10,308 nucleotides of DNA from Stephanodiscus triporus (Eukaryota; Bacillariophyta; Thalassiosirophyceae; Thalassiosirales; Thalassiosiraceae), in NCBI GenBank assembly GCA_036939755.1, contig JALLAZ010001080.1, positions 1 to 10,308 on the forward strand, in the 5' to 3' direction. Below the pieces are notes generated by a model. It did no database searches. It saw nothing but the letters and a program-made list of their open reading frames with translations, and was not told where the DNA came from. The stretch's first letter is position 1. Each line of letters begins with the position of its first letter. The position numbers and the translations under genes were made by a program. This document shows, piece after piece, positions 1-6,877 of the stretch.

Positions 1-153
1 GATTTAGAGTAGGCGTTTACGGACATAGATTGGCCGTGGATAGTACATCAAGTAGATTATTTGTTGGGTATTGAGATTATGTAGAACAACAATTACTAAT
101 GCATTACTTGCTATCAGCGTCGATCTTTTCCTTTTCTCTATGCATGCACTTCG
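1..153. other. 3' flank of the ankyrin gene, nothing recognised
   Basis: This AT-rich stretch lies downstream of the stop codon of the minus-strand ankyrin gene and should hold its 3' untranslated region. On the minus strand I see no canonical AATAAA polyadenylation signal, only an AATAAT-like string near bases 53-62. No further reading frame or structured RNA is apparent before the window edge. Confidence 0.5.
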
Positions 154-3100
154 CTAATCATCTTTGGCATCTAGTCCTTCGTAGCATGATCTGAAAAGTC
201 CATTTTTTATACTGTCGTTGGCACCCTTTCTTACCAAGTATTCGGCAAGCGGTATAAATTTGTACTCATGGAGATAATGAAGCGCAGTGTTTCCTCCGTT
301 ATTTTGCAAATTCATATCTGCTCCACGCTTCAGCAGGAATTTCACCAGCTTTTTGCTCCCTTGCTGACAGGCAAGAATAAACAGGGAATTACCATGTTGA
401 TCTCGCGTATCCACTGAAACACCCTCGGTGTCAAGAACCTTTTCCAGCTCTTGCAAGTTGTGGTTCTTTACCGCTAAAATGGCCCGCGCGGCATGGTCGA
501 TAGGACGAACGTCCATTTCCACTGTAGTAACCTTATGATCACATGCATCATCAATGACCCCAGCATCCTCCTCAATCGACTTTTCAGGCGGTTCGGAGAC
601 AGGAATTTGTAGAAGTTCGTCAAGAGATTGTTGCTGAAAAGTAGTTAACATCGATTCGTTCGTCTTCCTTTTCTGACGGTATAGTTTTGCCAATCGAAGT
701 CTCTCCGTCGTGAGATCGGGGATGAACAAAGATTTCGGCGCCGTCTCAAAATGCTTTGGGTCGAACTGGTACTTAGTCTCTTTTTCCGGATTCGCACTAA
801 TGAAATTTCTATCTTCCTCTAACTTCTTGAATTTTGGCTGCATTGATCCTTTCTGGACATGACGTTTTGTTAGACTAAAGTCTCCGATAATAGTGTCACT
901 CCTAGGAAGTCTTTTCCATCCGTCACCTCTTGAACCGATATGATTATCGATACGGTAACTTTTGCAGTTCAGCTTCAACTTCGGTATGTTCACAGAAGTA
1001 GTAGTCTCGCCTAGCGTTTGATGGAGAGTGGGCGATTCAGCCCTTTCGTCGACGAAATGGCTATTCTTCACTCGACCATCGATGTCGGTGTCATTTCCAT
1101 TCAAAGCCGTGGTTGCTGTGGCATTTATTTGCATTACTTGCTCATCAGGCAAACTCAGTTTTCGCGCCACTGCCTTTAAGAAGTTTGTGTTTTTCAATAA
1201 CAAATTTACAAGCTGCTCAAGCTCGTCATCATTGGGGGCGTTTGAATCTTCACTAGGTGCCATCGGGGGCGGCAACTCAACGTCACACGGAATTTTCGCA
1301 TTGTGATCGATGGAAAACGAGGCATCGTACACAGAATATGACGGCTCCGCGGCCACTGAACCTTCACTGTTCAATGCCAAGTCTTCTCGTTTAACTGTCT
1401 GCTCAATGCTCTCTATGCGTTTCCTCAACCTCTGTTCCACAATCTCTTCTGCGGCTTTCATCTTGAGAGCGAGGTTCGATCTTTTCCGTTCAGCTTCTTT
1501 GGATGCGCGAAGAAACTGTTCTTGCTCACGGAATGAGCTTATACTTTTCCTGCTTAGAAAGACTGATGTATATGCACTCATGTGTGTTGCGAAAAAATAT
1601 GGTTCGTTGAGAGTTCCTTCACCATCGCTTTCGGCAATATAATGGTAATCAGAGCTAGTGCGCTTCCTCGAAAGGTAATGAGTGCAAGGTTCATCTGACC
1701 TATGCGTCGCAAATGGTGACAAAGTTGGGCGGTTGGGCGAAGCTGCCGCTTCGCTAATGCCATACACCAAGCTTGATATCGTATTGTCGTACTCTACAAT
1801 GTTAGCTGATGTAGTCCGCCGAAATCCATCTTCATCATACTCATTTATACCTCGACGGTGATAGACGCAACCATCTGCGTTTGTAGGAGCATCTTTCCAG
1901 TCATCTTCAGATTCAGAGGGGTCTAAAACAACGACTGGTGGAGGAAGAAGTGTGTCGAATCTGGATTCTACGGGGTTTTCTTCCAAACTTGTGCAAGGCA
2001 AGTGGACATGTGGAATACCTCCCGCCACCAATTCATGATCGGAAAGCGGAGGCGAAATGTATCCATTTTCTACTGCATAGCAGTAAGGAGCAAGGATTGG
2101 GCTTTCGAAAGCAAGGCTGTGAAGTACCGTGACACATTCTCCTTTCTGTGGTCCGAGCGACTTATACTGGATCATGGTCGATGCTTGTGAGTTGTCCAGG
2201 CCTTCAGAAAATTTGATACCCGATGATGATGGCCAAAGGGGGAACATTGGATCCGGATTTCGGTCAACAAATGGCTCCCATAATCTCCACACTCCTCGCT
2301 TGCCCACTGCAGCACGCCCTGGACAAACGGTGTTAGAATATGGCGAGCAACCAGATATTCTCATCGAAAGCGGAGCGTCTGCTTCATCGACGTCCATGGA
2401 AACACCTTGGAATTCGATTGAATGTCGCTGAATTAGGTATACGATACCCTCGACACCGCAGCTTCCTGGCCTGTCAAGTTCAGCTCTCATCGCAAGAAAA
2501 AACTGGCGAGCTTTAGAAGTTGCAGTGACAACTTTGGTCGCATCCCAACGCCTGTCAATGCAAGGATTACAATGTAAAACACCGTTGGAATCAATTGTGT
2601 CGGATTGATCGACGAGTGTCGCATTCGATATCGGCAGTATTGAGTTGAATTCTTTGTCTGACAAAGTGAAGATTGACCTGATGCCATTCCTGGGCTCATA
2701 AAATTCAATCGACCAAACTTCAGTGCCCCTATTCTGCGCCATGGATATCGAGACAGTCACAGGTGATCTCCAAGCATTCAACGCTTCCGCCAATGGTTCA
2801 TTGACTACAAGCTGCAACGTGGCAATAGGCTTGATGTAGGGACAAATATAGTATCTGGCCAGGCTCTGCTTTACACTGGAAGACGAAGGCTGACTGCCGA
2901 CTTCTTTGATATCGCATTCTGCCCCAGTGCCCAGTTCCAACTTCTTCGTTGCAATGTGCAATGCCACAGATGGAACTTGACCATCTCTGCTCGATATCAC
3001 TTCACCGTTATCGTCCTTTGACGAGGCTGGACAATCACAGTTTTGATCTAGTTGAGACCAGAATTCCTTGACACTGAGCACGCGGATTGGATTCATGACT

Positions 3101-4071
3101 GTTTTGCAGGATCTCTTGAGAGAGAGAGCATGTTCGTCAGCGATATGCTTCTCCACAAGATCGTGAATCGCATGAACAGAATTGTGATCGTCGGAGGACG
3201 ACTCTGAATCAGAACCTTCAAATTCGTCCTCGTCTTTTGCATCGAGCAGGTCGCCGGACTTGTCGACAGGGATCTGGAGGCGTTTCATTTTCCCACACAG
3301 TCGCTCTGATCTACGTTTTTTTGCCTCCATGATTTGCTCATCACATCTATACTTCTTTTGTAGGACCGCCATCTTCAGCTCATGCGTGGGTTCACTTTGC
3401 TTTGTAAATCGCTGAGTTCGCTTCGATGGTTTGTTGCGCGCCTTTGACATGACTATGGTGCGGCGAGTGACCATGGCAGGCTCGTCATTTCCAGGAGAGT
3501 CATCTTCACCTGCACATTCAGTGTTCTGTTTCGACGTATTGTGAACATTGCTGCTCCCTTTCAGTCCGTGGAATGGGCTAGCGGAAAGAGATGGGTGAAT
3601 AGATGTCCGTGCCTCTTCAGCTTTCTGCTTTTCCTCTTTGATGGCAATTTTCAATTGATTTTTATCCACCGGAAATGACGCAATTGTGTCGTGCGCGTCA
3701 CGGATAATCTTATCGCGTCCTTTCCATTCCTTCATCGGCGAGATTTCTGTTTTGGTCGCTGTTGGCGGTTTCTGCACCTCCTCTTGCGGCACCGTTCCGT
3801 GCTTGTTTTTCTTGACTCGTTCCTTGGCAGCCAAGGCTTGGGCATTGTCCTTGGCTCGCTTGTTTGACTCACGAAGTATTTTTCGCGTTTTCCACTCGCA
3901 TTCGGCAATGAAGCTCTGTAGATCCTCCCCGCTCATCTCCTCGGACAAGCAGTATTTACTGCCACTCCTACGTACCTCGCTTCGCTGTCGTCGATTCTTG
4001 AAAAATGAAAGAGGTTGACAAAGTTCAAATGGGCAGACGTCCGATGAATTTAAAACAGCTCCACGCAACAT
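154..4071 (-). CDS. large ankyrin-repeat protein of unknown function
   Basis: This is an uninterrupted 1305-residue reading frame with an ATG at 4069-4071 and a TAG at 154-156. The C-terminus (about residues 1192-1300, bases 157-498) carries ankyrin repeats: one weak unit, then two clear units beginning GNSLFILAC and GNTALHYLH, each followed by an LLKRGAD/LVRKGAN helix end, and closing with CYEGL. Upstream are a Lys/Arg-rich N-terminal region with NLS-like clusters (KKRRSER near residue 250), an acidic Asp/Glu/Ser patch near 276-294, a beta-rich, probably globular stretch near 402-560 that I cannot assign to a family, and a probable coiled coil near 845-904 rich in Glu, Lys and Arg. No signal peptide or membrane segment is seen. 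Ankyrin repeats normally bind protein partners, so a scaffold role is likely but not shown. The first ATG has a poor context (C at -3). A second in-frame ATG at 3934-3936 (Met46, MSGEDLQ) has G at -3 and may be the real start. Coding status is firm; function is unknown. Confidence 0.85.
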   Translation of the reverse strand: MLRGAVLNSSDVCPFELCQPLSFFKNRRQRSEVRRSGSKYCLSEEMSGEDLQSFIAECEWKTRKILRESNKRAKDNAQALAAKERVKKNKHGTVPQEEVQKPPTATKTEISPMKEWKGRDKIIRDAHDTIASFPVDKNQLKIAIKEEKQKAEEARTSIHPSLSASPFHGLKGSSNVHNTSKQNTECAGEDDSPGNDEPAMVTRRTIVMSKARNKPSKRTQRFTKQSEPTHELKMAVLQKKYRCDEQIMEAKKRRSERLCGKMKRLQIPVDKSGDLLDAKDEDEFEGSDSESSSDDHNSVHAIHDLVEKHIADEHALSLKRSCKTVMNPIRVLSVKEFWSQLDQNCDCPASSKDDNGEVISSRDGQVPSVALHIATKKLELGTGAECDIKEVGSQPSSSSVKQSLARYYICPYIKPIATLQLVVNEPLAEALNAWRSPVTVSISMAQNRGTEVWSIEFYEPRNGIRSIFTLSDKEFNSILPISNATLVDQSDTIDSNGVLHCNPCIDRRWDATKVVTATSKARQFFLAMRAELDRPGSCGVEGIVYLIQRHSIEFQGVSMDVDEADAPLSMRISGCSPYSNTVCPGRAAVGKRGVWRLWEPFVDRNPDPMFPLWPSSSGIKFSEGLDNSQASTMIQYKSLGPQKGECVTVLHSLAFESPILAPYCYAVENGYISPPLSDHELVAGGIPHVHLPCTSLEENPVESRFDTLLPPPVVVLDPSESEDDWKDAPTNADGCVYHRRGINEYDEDGFRRTTSANIVEYDNTISSLVYGISEAAASPNRPTLSPFATHRSDEPCTHYLSRKRTSSDYHYIAESDGEGTLNEPYFFATHMSAYTSVFLSRKSISSFREQEQFLRASKEAERKRSNLALKMKAAEEIVEQRLRKRIESIEQTVKREDLALNSEGSVAAEPSYSVYDASFSIDHNAKIPCDVELPPPMAPSEDSNAPNDDELEQLVNLLLKNTNFLKAVARKLSLPDEQVMQINATATTALNGNDTDIDGRVKNSHFVDERAESPTLHQTLGETTTSVNIPKLKLNCKSYRIDNHIGSRGDGWKRLPRSDTIIGDFSLTKRHVQKGSMQPKFKKLEEDRNFISANPEKETKYQFDPKHFETAPKSLFIPDLTTERLRLAKLYRQKRKTNESMLTTFQQQSLDELLQIPVSEPPEKSIEEDAGVIDDACDHKVTTVEMDVRPIDHAARAILAVKNHNLQELEKVLDTEGVSVDTRDQHGNSLFILACQQGSKKLVKFLLKRGADMNLQNNGGNTALHYLHEYKFIPLAEYLVRKGANDSIKNGLFRSCYEGLDAKDD
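157..498 (-). other. C-terminal ankyrin repeat block
   Basis: These bases encode about three ankyrin units of roughly 31-33 residues. The middle unit shows the conserved helix pair with the RGAD turn, and the last has TALHYLH and RKGAND followed by SIKNG and CYEGL. The first unit is divergent and lacks the TPLH-like motif. The block is the only part of this protein with a family I recognise. Confidence 0.85.
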
Positions 4072-4171
4072 TTGAAGTTACTTTCATTAACACAATACAA
4101 TACAATACAAAATACCCCTGTACGATTCGTAAGTACTCGTAACTCACCGTCAGGTCAGACTTTTGCCCACG
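4072..4171. promoter_or_regulatory. shared divergent promoter
   Basis: Only 100 bases separate the start codons of two genes transcribed away from each other, so both promoters and both leaders must fit here, unless the later start codons (3934-3936 on the left, 4262 on the right) are used. No TATA box is evident. Visible elements are an (ACAAT)3 run at 4092-4106 with a partial fourth copy to 4110, an 11-base near-palindrome TACGATTCGTA at 4121-4131 close to the midpoint, and two copies of TCGTAA at 4127-4132 and 4138-4143, spaced 11 bases apart, about one helical turn. Their roles are inference. Confidence 0.55.
4092..4110 (+). repeat. ACAAT short tandem repeat
   Basis: Three perfect copies of ACAAT are followed by a partial fourth (ACAA). 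The run lies on the left side of the divergent promoter, upstream of the ankyrin gene start. It is short and could be chance or replication slippage. Confidence 0.7.
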
Positions 4172-5176
4172 ATGAAGAACGATGAGAACAGGATTGCACA
4201 CGAAAGACACACGTCGTCGTCATCTTTTTCTGCTGGCAGGCCATCTGATCTATGCACAAGAATGAGCAGCTCGGAGAAGATCCAGCGCATAAAGGGCACA
4301 TTCCTGTTGGAGGATAATGAATTGGATCAGTTCTATTGCGCCTTTTGTTACATCGCCAAGCACGAAGGCAGAACGTCGTCGGGGTCATTTAACGAACCAA
4401 AGAAGGAAAGTGTTTCTACGCACAATTGGGAAGACAAGGAGGGGACATCGTTGACCATCCCGCTCAAGGCATTTTTCGAAGAATTTCAGGTAGCCCAACG
4501 TTCGATTCATTTCCTCGACTGCATATTCGACTTGGTCGGCACTAAGAATTTGCACGCCATGACATATGACGAGTTTTTGGATGGCGTGCTGACTTATGGG
4601 ATGTTCAAAATAGACGACATGCTCAGATTCATCTTCTTCATCCTCGACAAGGAAAAGCACGGCCGCATCCATCGAACTGGGCTCCTGCGGTTCTTGGAGT
4701 TGATACACGGGCGCAAAATTAGGGCCTTCGAGCGAGCGGTTCTCCCCGGCGGCGAGGATGATACATCCAAGGACGACGGTGCAGTACAATTGCCCCTCGC
4801 GGACACGCGGAAGGCATCGGTGGATTACGTCGCTCTCAAGAAACTCTGTTGCGAATACCCAACGATGATCGAGCCGATGCTCTTATTCCAGACGAAGCTC
4901 CGACGGCGCATCATGGGCGAAGTTTGGTGGAGGCGGAAAGAGGCGCACATCGAGAAGCACTTTCATGAATTGGACCAATCGAGGAAGAATGAGCAGAAAC
5001 GTCTGATCAAGGAGCGGGAGAGACAACTACGATGCCAGATGGGAATATGGGCGTATTATTTCAGGAGATATTGGAGCAGAGAGAGGGCGAAGGAATATCC
5101 CTTGCCCATAGTTAGCTTGGGGGAGACTTCCGCGGAGCGGACACAAATCGATGGCAAAGATTTGGCAAATTTGTAA
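4172..5176 (+). CDS. EF-hand-type protein with a degenerate calcium loop
   Basis: This is an intronless frame of 334 residues from the ATG at 4172 to the TAA at 5174-5176. Residues about 98-181 look like a pair of EF-hand helix-loop-helix units of the calcineurin B/recoverin-like fold: a first, very degenerate unit ending TYDEFLDGVL, then helix DDMLRFIFFIL, the loop DKEKHGRIHRTG (residues 159-170) and exit helix LLRFLELIHG. The second loop keeps Asp at position 1, Gly at 6 and Ile at 8, but position 12 is Gly in place of the bidentate Glu, so calcium binding is doubtful. An acidic linker near 195-203 is followed by a basic, probably coiled segment (about 242-308) with the pattern GEVWWRRKE. 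No signal peptide is seen; the protein should be soluble. In-frame start alternatives include Met at 4262 (MSSSEK), which has A at -3. It shares its promoter with the ankyrin gene. The fold call is from motif pattern; partner and role are unknown. Confidence 0.82.
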   Translation: MKNDENRIAHERHTSSSSFSAGRPSDLCTRMSSSEKIQRIKGTFLLEDNELDQFYCAFCYIAKHEGRTSSGSFNEPKKESVSTHNWEDKEGTSLTIPLKAFFEEFQVAQRSIHFLDCIFDLVGTKNLHAMTYDEFLDGVLTYGMFKIDDMLRFIFFILDKEKHGRIHRTGLLRFLELIHGRKIRAFERAVLPGGEDDTSKDDGAVQLPLADTRKASVDYVALKKLCCEYPTMIEPMLLFQTKLRRRIMGEVWWRRKEAHIEKHFHELDQSRKNEQKRLIKERERQLRCQMGIWAYYFRRYWSRERAKEYPLPIVSLGETSAERTQIDGKDLANL

Positions 5177-5286
5177 TGAGTTGGGCAGGGTGTTTTGCGC
5201 AGAGTTCCATCTTCACGGAGTCCTGGCTGGCGTCCGATCAGGTCGAAGAGAATCTGGTCAGGGTGACTTTTTCGATAGATAACGCC

Positions 5287-5333
5287 TGGACATCCTGCAT
5301 TCAGCATCCTGCCATCGGGATGCAGGATGTCCA
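5287..5333. repeat. perfect 14-bp inverted repeat (hairpin)
   Basis: The arm TGGACATCCTGCAT (5287-5300) is exactly complementary to ATGCAGGATGTCCA (5320-5333), leaving a 19-base loop. The loop contains a second copy of CATCCTGC (5305-5312; first copy 5291-5298). This allows a competing hairpin in which GCATCC at 5304-5309 pairs with GGATGC at 5318-5323. It lies 110 bases past the EF-hand stop codon, so it could fold in that gene's 3' untranslated region. It could also be a remnant of a small inverted-repeat element. Confidence 0.8.
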
Positions 5334-5414
5334 ACATGACGGAGAGGGGCCGGCAGGCAACCGCGGCGACCACCACAACGACGGAAGGAGGACGCTGACA
5401 ACGCGCCCGGCCTT

Positions 5415-5452
5415 GGGGAGAGGGCGGCGGCGGGAGGCGGTGGGCAAGGGGG
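5415..5452 (+). promoter_or_regulatory. canonical G-quadruplex motif
   Basis: Five G runs of three or more occur at 5415-5418, 5422-5424, 5432-5434, 5442-5444 and 5448-5452, with loops of 3, 7, 7 and 3 bases. Any four consecutive runs satisfy the standard rule of G3+ tracts with loops of 1-7 bases. The motif ends about 16 bases before the TATA-like box of the acetyltransferase gene. Folding and function are not shown by sequence alone. Confidence 0.7.
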
Positions 5453-5467
5453 AGGCAAATTGAAAAC

Positions 5468-5476
5468 ATATATATT
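5468..5476 (+). promoter_or_regulatory. TATA-like box of the NAT10 gene
   Basis: The string ATATATATT lies in an AT-rich island just after the G-rich stretch and about 350 bases upstream of the acetyltransferase ATG. If it works at the usual 25-35 base distance, transcription would start around 5495-5510, just before the pyrimidine tract. This is inference from position and composition. Confidence 0.4.
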
Positions 5477-5521
5477 CGGTAAATACAACTACTACTCTAT
5501 TCGGTAAAACTTCTGCTACTC
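5473..5521 (+). repeat. imperfect 25-base tandem duplication
   Basis: Two adjacent copies start with the identical TATTCGGTAAA at 5473 and 5498. They continue with similar sequence (TACAACTACTACTC against ACTTCTGCTACTC). The copies abut and overlap the TATA-like box and probable transcription start. Confidence 0.7.
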
Positions 5522-5534
5522 TCTCTCTCTCTCT
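5519..5534 (+). repeat. (CT)8 pyrimidine tract
   Basis: Eight uninterrupted CT units occur just downstream of the duplicated block, in a wider pyrimidine-rich stretch. It lies near the expected transcription start of the acetyltransferase gene. It could be an initiator-type element, or the start of a pyrimidine-rich 5' end of the mRNA, or simple microsatellite. Confidence 0.75.
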
Positions 5535-5602
5535 TCATCCGCTGAAACGCCCCCCTCGCCTCCTCGCTCGCTGCACAACGGTCCTCCGTTGAGCCTCCAT
5601 CC

Positions 5603-5817
5603 ATGCCTGCCCTGGCCTCCGCCCTCCTTTTTTATTAGAGTCTGTCCATGGTTCGTTTCAAGGTGGCGGGAGCCCCCCACCGCACCACCATCAAAAATTT
5701 CCCGTCGAAGAGAGAGATTGTTTATATTGTTTGTGTGGGCTGCATGCGATGCGGGCCGGGCCGCCGGGGGTATCGTCAAAAGCTCTGAAATCCGAAGAGA
5801 ATTCAATAAGAAAGTAA
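5603..5817 (+). promoter_or_regulatory. cluster of three upstream reading frames in the NAT10 leader
   Basis: If transcription starts near 5500, the mRNA carries three ATG-initiated short frames before the main start. They are 5603-5638 (11 residues), 5648-5788 (46 residues, first codons resembling MVRFK) and 5749-5817 (22 residues). The third overlaps the second in another frame, and none is in frame with the main ATG. The first two ATGs have T at -3 (weak context); the third has G at -3. All end before 5826, so reinitiation is possible. A 5' intron or a later transcription start could remove them. Confidence 0.4.
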
Positions 5818-5825
5818 AACTAACA

Positions 5826-6840
5826 ATGGTGCGGAAGAAGCTCGACGAGCGGATACGGACGCTGTTCCGACACTCCCTCAAGACCAACCAGCGCTCCCTC
5901 CTCGTCCTCGTGGGCGATCACGGGAGGGATCAGGTCCCGAACCTCCACCAGATACTGCAGCGCACGTCGATGGAGACCGACGTCGACGCGGCGGCGGCCG
6001 CGTCCGGTGGTCGGCGGCGGGAGGATTCGGTGCTCTGGTGCTACAAGAGGGAGCTCGGGTTCAGCACCCACAGGAAGAAGAGGATGGAGAAGATCAAGAG
6101 GGACAAGAAGCGCGGACTCGCGAGGCAGACGGAGGCCATCCTCTCCGGGAGGGGCGGGAGCGGCATCGGCGGCGGCTCGGCGTCGGAGCAGGCGGCGGAC
6201 AACTTCGAGCTCTTCCTGACGAATACCCAGATAACGTGGTGCTACTACAAGGACACGCATCGCGTACTCGGCACGACGCACTCCCTCCTAATATTGCAGG
6301 ACTTCGAGGCCCTCACGCCGAACATCATGGCCCGTACCATCGAGACCGTTAGGGGGGGAGGACTCGTAATTTTCCTCCTCGGGACCGTAACGAGCCTTAG
6401 GCAGCTGTACTGCATGACCATGGACGTGCACTCGCGCTATCGCACGGAGGGGAGCGGCGACGTCGTGCCGAGGTTCAACGAGCGGTTCATACTCAGCCTC
6501 GGCGGGTGCACGAATTGTCTCGTCTGCGACGACGAGCTGAACGTGCTGCCATTGAGCAGGAGGAACCTGGTCAGGCTGACGAGGTTGGGGATGAAGGGGG
6601 GCGGGGGCGGATCCTCCCCCCCCGCCCGCGGTGGGAGGAAGATGGAGGAGGAGGAGACGCGTGGCGACGACGGCGGGATGATGGACGTGCTCACGTACCA
6701 GACGGAGGAGGACGCGCAGCTCCGTAGGCTGAAGGAGACGCTGGAGGACACGCCCCACGTCGGGAAGCTCGTGGGCCTGACCAAGACCCTGGACCAGGCC
6801 AGGGCCGTGCTCACCTTCCTGGAGGCGTGCGCCGATCGGG

Positions 6841-6877
<37 letters not shown>

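Larger units (their letters stand above)
5177..5825. other. intergenic region and NAT10 leader, 649 bases
   Basis: This gap contains the 3' end of the EF-hand transcript and the promoter and 5' leader of the acetyltransferase gene. In order it holds a perfect inverted repeat (5287-5333), a G-rich stretch with a quadruplex motif (5415-5452), a TATA-like box (5468-5476), an imperfect 25-base tandem duplication (5473-5521), a CT repeat (5519-5534) and three short upstream reading frames (5603-5638, 5648-5788, 5749-5817). A frame opening at 5176 and running to 5463 shows no recognisable protein character. The frame of the acetyltransferase stays open upstream to about 5589, but contains no ATG before 5826. 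Confidence 0.7.

Noticed and set aside
4163..4171. Start of the EF-hand gene at 4163
   Set aside because: The codon there is TTG. The first ATG is at 4172, three codons later.
4385..4789. A 134-codon minus-strand frame antisense to the EF-hand gene
   Set aside because: It is a mirror of a gene with helix and loop patterning on the plus strand. Its own product shows no motif or domain.
5176..5463. A 95-codon plus-strand frame whose ATG overlaps the EF-hand stop (TAATG)
   Set aside because: It would suggest translational coupling in bacteria, but this is a eukaryotic locus. The frame runs through the inverted repeat and the G-rich stretch, and the product looks like translated noncoding sequence.
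5056..5469. A 137-codon minus-strand frame across the intergenic region
   Set aside because: Its Pro/Arg/Val-rich parts come from the antisense of the G-rich tract. It overlaps the EF-hand gene's 3' end and has no recognisable motif.
5589..5825. N-terminal extension of the acetyltransferase in the same frame
   Set aside because: The frame is open but would need a non-ATG (TTG) start. Its residues show no targeting signal I trust and no family similarity. The conserved N-terminus begins exactly at the ATG at 5826 in a good context.
6587..6630. G-run and C-run cluster (GGGGG ... CCCCC) as a regulatory hairpin or quadruplex
   Set aside because: It is inside the coding sequence and encodes a Gly-rich then Ser/Pro-rich insert. 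It has too few well-spaced G tracts for a canonical quadruplex and is explained by low-complexity codons.
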